Source: Gonium pectorale
Lineage: Eukaryota > Chlorophyta > Chlorophyceae > Chlamydomonadales > Volvocaceae
DNA length: 11,404 bases
Direction of reading: 5' to 3'
NCBI GenBank assembly: GCA_001584585.1
Contig: LSYV01000159.1
Span: forward strand, 41,251 to 52,654
This document shows positions 1 to 8,700 of this stretch, piece by piece. The notes beneath the pieces are model-generated. The model was not told where the DNA came from and did not search any database. It was given only the letters and a program-made list of their open reading frames with translations. A program made the translations under genes and the position numbers. Each line of letters opens with the position of its first letter. Position 1 is the stretch's first letter.

Positions 1-1
1 T

Positions 2-256
2 GATGATATGGATGGCCATAGCACCTCAAGTGCAAGTGGCGATATGGGCTGTGGCGCTGCTGGTGGGGTGGAGGATGGTTGGGCCCTTGGGGAAGGCAGC
101 TGCAGTGGGTCAGACCTACAGGAGAGCAGTATGGAGGCAGAGGATAGCCTTGGTGGGGACAGTTCGGACGAATGCATGATGGAGCCTGAGTTTTATGAGC
201 AAGGAACAATTGAGGGCTTTGGCACCGAGGTTTCCTCTGACGATGTTTCACAATGA
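2..256 (+). CDS. 3' end of an acidic Ser/Gly-rich reading frame, partial
   Basis: The frame is open from the left edge (codons from position 2) to a TGA at 254-256, giving 84 residues. It could be the last exon or C-terminus of a gene starting outside the window; the ATG at 8 is not necessarily its start. The segment is strongly acidic and rich in Ser, Gly, Asp and Glu, with clusters such as SSMEAEDSLGGDSSDE and TEVSSDDVSQ at the end. It has few basic residues, no predicted membrane segment and no motif I recognise. Acidic disordered tails like this occur at the ends of many nuclear proteins and transposases, but nothing here chooses between them. It ends just before the inverted-repeat chain and is convergent with the large minus-strand gene. 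Coding status is inferred from the open frame and composition only. Confidence 0.4.
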   Translation, partial: DDMDGHSTSSASGDMGCGAAGGVEDGWALGEGSCSGSDLQESSMEAEDSLGGDSSDECMMEPEFYEQGTIEGFGTEVSSDDVSQ

Positions 257-510
257 CACTTGCATGCATCCATGGACTGCTCATGTTGCTGGTGATATGT
301 ATGGGCTAGCGGGCATAAAGGATGAGAGTGAACTTGGCTACGCGGATGATGTGTGTTTAAGCATTGCATTTGGTTGACATGCCCCCTGGAATCTAAATCC
401 GGTAGGGGTGACTGACAGTATCTGAACTGCTCAAATGGCCCATGCCAACCGCTACCACCAGTTGTAGCTGCCTGTGTGTAAGGCTCATCCATGTTCCAGA
501 CTTGTGTTCT

Positions 511-529
511 CCCTAAAACCCTAAAACCC
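511..529. repeat. Interstitial telomere-like tract (TTTTAGGG type)
   Basis: The plus strand reads ccctaaaaccctaaaaccc, which on the other strand is slightly more than two units of TTTTAGGG, the Chlamydomonas-type telomere repeat. It lies between genes, just before the first clear hairpin. It is too short to be a telomere. Confidence 0.6.
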
Positions 530-575
530 AGATGTTGAGGGTTTTGGTGTTGTATGGGGTTGTATATTACCTCAA

Positions 576-700
576 CTCGTACCCCCATACCTGTTGGACT
601 GTGTAGAGAAGGTACCTCAACACAACATGTAACATACATGTCAATACATGTATACAGCATCACATCATGTCGTAGTGCCCAGCAGGTGTTGGGGTATGAG
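576..700. repeat. Inverted repeat A (centre about 638)
   Basis: Arms 576-597 and 679-700 match at 18 of 22 positions when one is reverse-complemented. Inside them lie further short palindromic words built on acatgt around 625-655. Read in matching frames, the left arm gives SYPHTCW on the plus strand and the right arm gives SYPNTCW on the minus strand. Two of the differences (tcg/tca and tgt/tgc) are synonymous. Alone this repeat would be borderline, but it falls on the spacing of the stronger ones. Confidence 0.5.
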
Positions 701-780
701 TCGCTATTCACCATACTGAACGGCTACTGATTGATAACTTCCGGATCCAAAGCTATGCAGCTACTTAGTGGACGTTCAAG

Positions 781-1230
781 GTGAGGCCACACACCCGCGT
801 GCAGTTCAAAGACGGCTGTTTGGTGGCCACAGACACATCCCTCGGACTGCTTGATATCCAAGTTCCCTGCACGTTTGACGAGGAGGAGTATGGGTTGATC
901 GAGCAGGGAGATGCCTACCTAATATGTGCCCTGGAGCCGTGTATCCAGGTTACATATCTGGTAGGCGTCTCCCTGCTAGACAAACCCATATTCCTCCTCG
1001 TCAAACCCACAGTCAGCAACTATATCAAGCAGCCCGAGGGAAGTGTCTGTTGCCACCAAACAGTCGTCCTCGTCCTGTACCCGGGGCGAGGTTATAATTG
1101 CTGTGTCGAAAGTGTTGCCATACACCTAAATGTGACCATGATGTGGCGGAGACAAGTCCATCCACCATACACACCCAGATCTTACCCATCCCTCTGCTGC
1201 AGCCTGGCCAGGTGCGAGTGTGCGGCATAA
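781..1230 (+). CDS. Hypothetical 149-codon ORF spanning hairpin B, possibly a gene fragment
   Basis: The frame is open from after a stop at 766-768 to the TAA at 1228-1230. The first usable start is a GTG at 781 and there is no early ATG, so this is either an exon or a remnant rather than a complete simple gene. Its first third (CLVATDTSLGLLDI, FDEEEYG) is repeated in antisense in the same ORF, because the frame runs straight through an 81%-identical hairpin. Its last residues, LCCSLARCECAA plus stop, also recur in antisense at 1338-1298 as LCCSLASCRCAA plus stop, with two synonymous codon changes and both stops kept. This is the best sign that the frame was once translated. No domain is recognised. 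Confidence 0.3.
   Translation: MRPHTRVQFKDGCLVATDTSLGLLDIQVPCTFDEEEYGLIEQGDAYLICALEPCIQVTYLVGVSLLDKPIFLLVKPTVSNYIKQPEGSVCCHQTVVLVLYPGRGYNCCVESVAIHLNVTMMWRRQVHPPYTPRSYPSLCCSLARCECAA
818..1061. repeat. Inverted repeat B: long hairpin with 118-nt arms and 8-nt loop
   Basis: Arm 818-935 and arm 944-1061 match at about 96 of 118 positions without gaps; the loop is 936-943 (gccgtgta). Weaker similarity (about 21 of 28) continues outward to near 790 and 1089. The left arm on the plus strand and the right arm on the minus strand both encode CLVATDTSLGLLDI and FDEEEYG in the same frame. Most scattered differences are third-position and synonymous (gcc/gca, aca/act, gga/ggg, atc/ata, gag/gaa, gat/gac), apart from one diverged 15-nt block. 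The right arm has a stop (TAG) where the left has GAG. This is a tail-to-tail inverted duplication of coding-like sequence. Confidence 0.9.
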
Positions 1231-1338
1231 CGTTCAATGCAGCTTTTGCATCCATGGCTGCTTGTCTTCAATCATGGGGAAATTTGCTGCTAGATAGGTC
1301 ATGCCGCACACCTGCAACTGGCCAGGCTACAACAGAGG
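1191..1338. repeat. Inverted repeat C (centre about 1264)
   Basis: Arms 1191-1231 and 1298-1338 match at 35 of 41 positions without gaps. The left arm overlaps the end of the 781-1230 frame. The right arm on the minus strand encodes nearly the same C-terminus and ends in a stop at the same codon (TAA versus TGA). The 66-nt interior pairs only weakly. Confidence 0.8.
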
Positions 1339-1396
1339 CACACCCACTGAGTGCGGTATGTAGTCATGTAGGTCGGCACTGTATGCTGCACCGCTT

Positions 1397-1591
1397 ATGG
1401 CGTATATCAACAGTCTCTATCTCCTCTACAGCATATCTGTCCTTATCGCAGCCCCCCTAGTCTACATCTACTCTGCTGACATACTCACCTCGCTATATGT
1501 CCTTCTCCTGATTGATGTCTCCAATGTTGGTGTCGAACCGTTCATTGATACAGTTGCCCTTCTCATCATTGCTCCTGAACGGGCAGAATAA
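1397..1591 (+). CDS. Hypothetical hydrophobic 64-residue ORF
   Basis: ATG to TAA, 64 codons. It is strongly hydrophobic over residues 4-45, with runs such as YLLYSISVLIAAPLVYIY and LTSLYVLLLIDV that could form one or two membrane segments, followed by a short tail ending APERAE. I recognise no family. It sits between hairpins C and D, and its stop codon overlaps the start of the left arm of D. A hydrophobic frame can arise by chance in T-rich sequence, so a real gene is uncertain. Confidence 0.2.
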   Translation: MAYINSLYLLYSISVLIAAPLVYIYSADILTSLYVLLLIDVSNVGVEPFIDTVALLIIAPERAE

Positions 1592-1678
1592 AGGTCACTT
1601 TCATGTCATTCTGTAATATGTTTGGGTACCCAATTCGCCCTTGTCCTTGCTTACCTTATGCATGCGTGATGACCTTTA
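1589..1678. repeat. Inverted repeat D (centre about 1633)
   Basis: The core arms taaaggtca (1589-1597) and their reverse complement (1670-1678) are perfect. A palindrome around gggtaccc lies near the centre. Weaker similarity extends outward over about 20 more bases. Matching frames give KGHFHV (plus) and KGHHAC (minus). It is weak on its own and is supported by its place in the chain. Confidence 0.4.
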
Positions 1679-1785
1679 CTATGTTCTTGAAGATCCATGT
1701 CCTTGACGTCAGGTACTTGCTTGCCGACCTGCTTATCATCACCACTTCGCACATGGTAAACCATCAGCGCTTAGCCAGTCGCTCC

Positions 1786-2029
1786 CATCAGCTGTGGTCT
1801 TGGATTCTGTATTGTCGAAGTGTAAACACTACTGTGTTTGTTTGCCTTTGGGTATAACACTGAATTGGCGGGGCCTGCAGCATTCTCAGGGCGCTGTTGA
1901 CGGGAAGTCCCATCACCAGTGCTGCCCCTTCCACCTCCGCCCACGCATATACAGTGCTAGACCCCCAGGCGAACAAACACAGGTAAGCCAACACTGCGAC
2001 GACAAAGGATGCAACAACATCAGCTGATG
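1786..2029. repeat. Inverted repeat E (centre about 1907)
   Basis: The best arms are 1832-1862 and 1952-1982, 26 of 31 matching, including 14 of 15 over ctgtgtttgtttgcc. A second pair, catcagctg (1786-1794) and its reverse complement (2021-2029), has the same centre, so the repeat spans about 240 bp with gaps. On the minus strand the right arm reads as a hydrophobic peptide containing YLCLFAWGSSTVYAWA. The left arm on the plus strand reads LCLFAFGYNTELA in the matching frame. Confidence 0.7.
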
Positions 2030-2155
2030 GTCTCATCCTGCCAGGCTGCACATCATCCTCACCTTCCCCTCCACCTACATATTAATCAAGATGTTACCTT
2101 GTCCATTGCCCCTTTTTATCAACGGTTCAACATACATCCCCCTATGTAGAAACAT

Positions 2156-2268
2156 ATGCTGCAGGCATACAGGCAGGACTGGATACGGGCAGCTTGGCCA
2201 CAACCTTAGGGTGCATCCTGGCTGCGGCCCAGCTGACGCATCAAGTCCTGCCTGTATTCCTGCAGCAT
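2156..2268. repeat. Inverted repeat F: compact hairpin with about 50-nt arms
   Basis: Arm 2156-2205 and arm 2220-2268 match at 42 of 50 positions with one gap, around a 14-nt loop (2206-2219). Weaker similarity continues outward to about 2133 and 2290. Both arms encode AAGIQAGLD in antisense to each other, with synonymous changes ggc/gga and ctg/ctt. The plus-strand frame through the hairpin stays open from before 2122 to a TAA at 2274-2276. Size and pairing would suit a small-RNA precursor, but the coding pattern favours an inverted coding duplication. Confidence 0.85.
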
Positions 2269-2376
2269 CTGCTCTAAAGAGGAGGATTTCAGTAAATTTG
2301 GTATTGTACACCAACATGTAATGACTGTTACTAGCTGAGCAACTATGCAGCAGAGTGAGATTTATACATACAATAT

Positions 2377-2640
2377 ATGCTGTACTCTACGTTTTGTGAA
2401 GGTGTTTATTATGTTCCTGTTTTCTGTGTGTGTGCAATGTGCATGCTCGAAACAAAGAGGCATCCAGATCAGGAAGGTTTATACTTACAAGCATTCCTCT
2501 CTGACACAACTCAACAAGAAGCAGCCTTGGTCATGATTGGACGTGGTCTCCAAGTCCTGGCTCCAGGCTTGTCTTCATATTCCCAGCAACTTGTGTCGCT
2601 CTTGATGCCCATTAAACAACCTGTGTGCATGTGGCGTTGA
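2377..2640 (+). CDS. Hypothetical 87-residue ORF, protein-like C-terminal fragment
   Basis: The frame opens at an ATG at 2377 and closes with TGA at 2638-2640. The peptide has an ordinary protein composition: a Cys-rich hydrophobic stretch (VYYVPVFCVCAMCMLE, about residues 11-26), an acidic Gln-rich linker (SDTTQQEAALVM, about residues 47-58), then a Leu-rich segment (GLSSYSQQLVSLLMP). No family is recognised. Codon third positions are more AT-rich than in the large gene nearby. The ORF contains the weak inverted repeat G. It may be the last piece of a broken gene whose earlier parts lie in other frames upstream. Confidence 0.25.
   Translation: MLYSTFCEGVYYVPVFCVCAMCMLETKRHPDQEGLYLQAFLSDTTQQEAALVMIGRGLQVLAPGLSSYSQQLVSLLMPIKQPVCMWR
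2455..2613. repeat. Weak inverted repeat G (centre about 2534)
   Basis: The arms near 2455-2464 and 2604-2613 share only about 9 of 10 bases (aagaggcatc against its partner), plus scattered outer matches and a short central stem at 2526-2554. It is listed because its centre falls 322 bp after that of F, in step with the chain. As an isolated match it could be chance. Confidence 0.25.
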
Positions 2641-2747
2641 AGGAAAATAACGGAATAACTACCAGCATTTGTGGGTGTAAGGCATAGGTATGAACATGAC
2701 TATGCATAACAATCATATATAATATCCCTAAAAAACCTTTCATGCCG

Positions 2748-2752
2748 TTACA
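2748..2752 (-). terminator. Possible TGTAA polyadenylation signal of the minus-strand gene
   Basis: The minus strand reads TGTAA 46 nt after the TGA stop of the large gene. TGTAA is the usual polyadenylation signal in chlorophyte green algae, where cleavage follows shortly downstream. A five-base word is weak evidence by itself, but position and strand fit. Confidence 0.35.
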
Positions 2753-2797
2753 GCCACTCTTTTCTAGGGCTTTTGGGTTTTACTTACTTCAGGTGCC

Positions 2798-5700
2798 TCA
2801 ATCCTCCTCCTCGTCCGAGGGGACGACCTTGTTCTTCTTGCCCTTGCTTCCGGCGCCCAGCGACATTTCCTCGTCGTCTCCTGATGCATAGCACACAAAG
2901 AGTCGTCTCTTTAGGGTTTGGAACACCGTATTCATGAAAGTTCACAAAGAACAATTCCTTCACTCACACCCATGAATGTGGAGACTGTCAGACTTTGTCC
3001 CATAAATTATACGTCCTATAGGTTAGTTCAGTGTTATGTTACTTGCCTTCCTCCGGAACGGTAGTTCCAATCGTCCCGGCTTCATCCTCCTCGGTGGTAG
3101 CCATGTCCACCACACCGGACCCCGGGGTTTCGGGCAAGGAAGGTTCCGCCTCCTTGTTGCCATTGTCCTGTGGGATTTTCAATGATAATTTAAGAACAGG
3201 AAATATCCGTATGTATTAAAGATATAGATCATCATATTATCAATAGCATACGCAAAACATCCGCAATTCTTACCTTGCCCGGCGTGTGCTTCTTCTGCTG
3301 TTGCCGCCTTGCCCCGCCACCGGCTCGTGGCTCCTCCTCCTCCTGCCGTCCCCGTCCCTTTGCCACCTTCTTTGACCGTGACCTCCCTCGAGGTACTTCC
3401 TCCTTGTCCTCCTGTTCATTTTTGATAGGGTTTGGGTTACTTAAATGGATGCAGCACTCAGTTGGATTTAGCAATCTTTTAGTTTACGATAAAATACAAT
3501 CGTCATGTACACACTTCACACTTCAGATCATTTTGGACTATGAATGTCATTGAATTATGTACCAGTGATTAAATCCCAAGAACCTTACCTCAGCTTCCAG
3601 CGCACGCTTCTTTGATGGCACCAGGCTCGGAGGCCGCCCACGGCGGCCACGCCCACGGGCTTTCCCCCCGCGACCTCTTCCACGACTGCTGGCAGCTGGC
3701 CCCTCTGCGTCGTTGTCCTCTGAACCGCTGCTGCTGCCCTCTTCCTCCTCCTCTTCCTCCTCCTCCTCCTCCTCCTCCTCCTCCTCCGCCTCCTCCTTCT
3801 TGCTCTGCCTCGTCTGTCGCTTGGGTGGGGGTGGCGGCGGTGGCTGATCATCAGGTTTTCCGCGCTTCCCTCCCCCACGACCTGCCCTCAAAGGCGGCTG
3901 GTTCTTGTCCGCCGCTGCGGGCACAGGTACATTGTCCCTGGCCGCTTTCCCACCCTGCAATGCTGCCGGCCTGGGAACCGCTCCCTCGTCCATTGCACCC
4001 ACTGCCGTCTGACCGCTGCCAGCAGCGTCTTCCTCAGCAGTGCGCCCGCTGGCAGCAGCTGCGGGTGACGCAGTCTGCAATGGTGCCTGGCTTTCAACGG
4101 CAGCCACTGTCCCTCCTGCAACACCCGTGAGAGCCTGGCCGCTGACAGCTGCTGCTGCGGCAAGTGCGGCTCCAGCACCTGCAAGAGCGTCGCCGCTGCC
4201 AGCTGCCGCAGCTGCTGTCGCTGCCTTTGCTGCGGCTTTTGCATCGCGCTGGGCTATCACCTCCTGTATTCCCTTGAAACTAGCAAGCCTGACTCGCCTT
4301 GGCGGGGGGGGCTCGTGCGTTTCTGGCTGCTTGGCTGTGGTGGGGGAGGGTTGCAAACGCACACACACATACACAAGAAGAAATGTTCATATGTTTGAAG
4401 AGTCTTATACACGTATAATTGAGGGTCTTTAGGGTTGAAAAACCGTTTAGCTTTTCATCACATTAATGTAATATCAAAGGGTTTTCAGCTATATGAAACC
4501 TGCTACATTAAACCAGTCGTTTTCCACAATGTTCTACATACACATTGTATTATTCCTTTTCCCTAAAAACCCTAAAACTTAATTCTTCAGATAAAACCCA
4601 AAACCCCTATTGACCCACTTCACACGAACCAAACCATTTCCACAACATGGTTTTCCCTGCTAATAGTCACCCAGTATATAAACCCATGCCTACCTGCAAG
4701 TGTTTCGAAGGTTTCGCCCAAACTCCGCTGCATTGCCCGCGCTGCTGCCTCGAAACTTTGTCTGCCGTGAGACTTGGCGCCCAGGGCAGTGTTGATCCCC
4801 GGCTGGTCATCCACTGCGCCCTCCACAGGGGCTGGCTTGCTCCCACTGGAAGGGCCGGGCTGCTCCGCGCCCTGGGTCTCCACGTTGCTGGGAATCACGT
4901 CAGCTGGCTGTGCGCCTTCCATCACTGGCCCAAGGAGGAATGGCACCGGTTCCAACACGGTGCCAGAGGATGCGCCAATTGCAGCGCCTTCACTCCACAG
5001 GATCATGCCCATCGGCGTCCACTTGTACGAGGGCTCCTGGTGAGCCTCCACCTCGTCCTCGAGCTCATCTTCTGGCTCGTCCGCCTCCTCCTGCCTGAGC
5101 GGCTCCGTGTCCTCCATGTCCTCCTCTGGAATCGGCTGAAATACAGGCAGGGTGTAGCCCCGTTCCCTGCATTGCTTCAGCAGACACCGCCGCACAATCT
5201 CCTTCCCAAACGGCTCCATGACAGCCGCAGGCATGTTTCCATACTTGGCCATCACCTGCATTTATTGGGGTATGTGCATATTCTTTATTACGAGTTTAAC
5301 CATGACCTTATCATCATGCATACAACACATACTTTCCTATCATAGCTTTATTATAACCTAAATATCATTACGTTTAACTACATTTGTACATTCCTATTCA
5401 CCCCAGCGGTCTTCCTATTATAAACAAGATTCATGCGTTCATTTACACCCCTGTGGTCAATAAGCCAAATCGTGAGACTAATCGCAAACTAATTAATGGC
5501 ATAGCCATGAATTTCTCACCTGCTCAAATGCCTCCTCTATCTCCTCTGCGCCACCATTGTCCTCCAGGTACACGTAGGACTGCTGGGCATAGTCCGGCAT
5601 TAAGCTGAACATGCTGCCGATGGCGATAGGGACCTTGCCACACATGCTGCCAGAGGAAGCCGCCAGCTTGTTTGGCATCCGTGTGGAGAAGAAGCTGGGG

Positions 5701-8700
5701 TGGACGCTTGCTGCCAAGGGTCCCTGCGGCTTGGAGTGAGTCTTCTTGAAGATCTCCTCCACCAGTTGATCGCGCTTCACCGCCGCAGCAGCGCGCTCCT
5801 TCATGGCCACTGTGGCGGCGTGGCTGCTGGCGTGCACCGCATTGGCAAGTCCCACGACCTTCTTGTGCTGCATGAAAAAGGGGTTTGGGTTTTTGGCAAA
5901 TTTATGAAGGTTTCTTCAATGCCAAATTGGTTTCTTCAATGCCAAATCGGATTATAAACTGACTAAACTAACCTGATCTATACTAGTGTGGTCATTTGTG
6001 TACCTTGGCATAGCAGGGCTTTCAAACCAAACCAAAAACCCCAAAACCCTAACATAACCCTTATATCTTCTCTTTTACCCCCACACATGGAAAACTCTCA
6101 CCAGGGTTCGCAGCATCAAGATAGACCTGACGAGCTCCACCGACATGCCGTTGATGTCACGGGTAGACGGTGTTTTGTGGGACTCGGCCCACAGAGCGTC
6201 CGGCTTCATCAGTCGTTCTGAGCCGCCCTCCTCCACCACTCCAACATTGACGCACTTCTTCAGGCGAGTCACTTCTGCCTGGAGCCCGCTGCTCATGTAG
6301 CGAAACGCCTCTGAGTTGAGGCGGGGCAGGTTCTCGAGTAGCAGCCAGCCCCAGGTGAAGACGGACTGGATGTACATCCAAGATCCAGGCTCGGCCATGT
6401 GCTGCTCGACGGTCCCGTCACTCTTCGTAATCTTAACAAAGAGCTTCTGGCCCATGTCCAGGATCACCACCTGCATGGTGTGGGTGAGAAAATACATTTT
6501 GCAGCCATATTTGTTCACGTTGCATTAACTCATCAAGTAGCAGGTATCTAGTATACACTGTTCCACTAAAATCCCCATCGACAAAATGTAAACGTTATGT
6601 ACTCCATGTAGGTACTCACCCGCACTTCCATGTCCTCCGTTTCGTCCGTCATGTAGCCCCTCAGGAGTCGGGTGATGCCCGTCATCAACTGCATGTCGCA
6701 GAACGCCAGTTGATTCTTGTTCTTGCCTGCCTCTTGATTGGGCAGTGCCGGGATCTGTGGAAGGGTTTGAACGTAGATTACTTCTACCACTAAGTTGCTC
6801 CATCTACAGCACAAGGTTGAAGCGCTGAACTACTACCTTATCTTCTACCGTGCATGATTTATTCGACCTGGTTTAATCCTATAACAATCACATACGTAGG
6901 GTCGACATTGTGTGCCTGTGTATACTGTAAGGAATGATCATTAATTTAAACACAGAATGGATCATCTGCTGTTACCTACCTTCCCCCTTTTCACGTGAAG
7001 CGCAGTCATGTAGTCCTGGATCATCCTCTCAGCCTTGGGCCCACAACCAGGCAGGATTTGCACAAAGTTAAGCGCCATCGCAACAGCCTCCTCGCTCGGG
7101 TACTGGTGCTCGTCATCCTCCATGAAGCCCTCCTTGAGCACGCCTTCTTGCGGGCGATCAACATATGCTGCGAGTCTCTGCCCCTGTGATGGACCTGCTG
7201 AGGCAGCCTGTCCCCCGGCTGCAAGCGCAAGACCACCGCTTCGTGCAGTCATGGCCATCGGCCTGGTGCCTGCATCTGGCGCGGCTAGAAGGCTGCTGGG
7301 TTTTGCTGCCAGCTCCTGGGCCACACCTGCGTCAGCTCTGGAGGCGGATGCCCCAGCTCCACCTGCAGCTGCACTGCCTCTACGTGCACTGGACATACCA
7401 GCGCCAGCGCCGCCGGCACCAGCGCCAGCGCCGCCGGCACCAGCACCGGCGCCGCCGGCACCAGCGCCAGCGCCGCCGGCACCAGCGCCATCGCCGCCGG
7501 CACCAGCGCCGGCGCCGCCAGCACCAGCGCCGGCGCCGGCACCAGCGCCAGCTACTGCGCCAGCGCCAGCGCCAGCGCCAGCGCCGGCGACGGCGCCAGC
7601 GCCAGCTGCTGTGCGACCGCCTGCTCCTGGGACACCCACACTTTTGCCAAGGCTAACCGTGCTGGCTGGCTTCGCAAACGAGAACCCCACTTTCCGTGCC
7701 CTTGCTTCTGGCGACTTGGGTGATTGTTCCTCGTCGCTGAGCAGCTGGTTCTTCTTTGTGGACTTGACACAGCGAAGGCCCTGTAAGACCAGCAGTAGGT
7801 CATACCGTGTTATTTCATTTTGAGCCTTGTCAATAGGTCGATCCATTTTATTTCAGTAGCCTTGTCAGGTTCACCGTCAACTACAGTTTAGGATTTTGGG
7901 GTTTTTATAACTGGATTTTGAAACTCGCATAGAAGCATCCACCTACCAGTTCCTCCATGGGATGAGTTCGTTCTTCTTCAGCCAGCTCGGGGTTGTCTTG
8001 ATGCGGGATGTAGTTCTTCAGGATGAAGGGGTTCGTATGGCGGTCCACGTGGGGGAACATGTCCAAGACCTCCTGGGCAACTGCATGTACATTGAATACG
8101 GCATCACGGTTGCACATCATTTATGCTATCATATTATACAAGTTTGAGGGATAATTATGATCGTGTTAGGGTTTAGGGTTTAAAACACTAGGCAGGTCCT
8201 TAAACGCTCTTTGATAGTACCTTCATCACAAATAAACAAGATGTTATAACATTAATATCATGTCTCCTTTCGTCAAGCACAATTTGTATCTATGCGAATT
8301 AGGTATCAACGCACCTGAGTGGTTGTACAGGATGAAGTTCCCCTGTTCGAGGTACCACAGCGTCTTCCCCTTGTCCTCCAGCGAGCGGCGTATGCTGACG
8401 TTGAGCAGCGCTTGCCGGTAGCGCTGGACGTTTGGAATGGCAGTGGTTCCACCATGTTCAAACGGGACGTAGAGCGCTTGGCCTTGCTCCAGCCCAAAAT
8501 GGGCGACTGGGGCTTTGGTGCCACTCAGGTGGTGTGAACGGTAATTGTTCATGGCGAGGGTGTTCTTGCCCATGTGGTAAGTCCGTAGTTCCGGGTCCTG
8601 TGTGATTCATTACCAGAAATTAGTCCATAATGGGTTAAGATGATGAGCAATGATGAAGACAGGGTTTTAGGGTTTTCAAGGGTTAGTTTACCCTAGGTTT

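Larger units (their letters stand above)
257..2797. other. Gene-poor interval between convergent 3' ends, filled with chained inverted repeats
   Basis: No frame in this 2.5 kb can be followed with confidence as a complete gene. Instead it carries a succession of imperfect inverted repeats with centres near 638, 940, 1264, 1633, 1907, 2212 and 2534. Clear arms cover about 818-1061, 1191-1338, 1786-2029 and 2156-2268; weaker ones fill the gaps. Short protein-like frames are scattered on both strands, mostly without a good start codon. Codon third positions look less GC-rich than in the exons of the gene to the right, so this interval may have a different origin, for example an old mobile or acquired element. 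The last 150 bases (2641-2797) hold no inverted repeat and should be the 3' UTR and terminator of the minus-strand gene. Confidence 0.6.

Noticed and set aside
511..529. True chromosome end
   Set aside because: Only about two telomere-type units are present, with unique sequence on both sides and similar words in many introns.
193..714. 173-codon minus-strand ORF
   Set aside because: Part of it (378-714) looks protein-like and contains the right arm of hairpin A, but its last third overlaps the acidic plus-strand frame in antisense and it has no visible partner or homologue. I kept it as a note rather than a gene.
818..1061. Foldback artefact from whole-genome amplification
   Set aside because: Chimeric foldbacks have identical arms. 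These differ by about 19%, mostly at codon third positions, so the duplication is old.
576..2613. Series of MITE-like foldback transposons
   Set aside because: I could not find target-site duplications, shared terminal sequences or similarity between the hairpins, and most of each arm looks coding, unlike typical MITEs. It is not excluded for single hairpins.
1..2800. CRISPR array or tRNA cluster as explanation for the regular hairpins
   Set aside because: The repeats are not alike between units and are far longer than CRISPR repeats; no tRNA cloverleaf or conserved arm sequences are present.
3612..4130. 172-codon plus-strand ORF with a poly-Pro run
   Set aside because: It is the antisense of exon 16. 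The Pro run is the complement of the poly-Glu codons read in a shifted frame.
7035..7823. 262-codon plus-strand ORF rich in Ala and Pro
   Set aside because: It is the exact antisense of the Gly-Ala repeat exon of the large gene, where GC-only repeats remove stop codons in all frames; the minus-strand frame fits the splice model on both sides.
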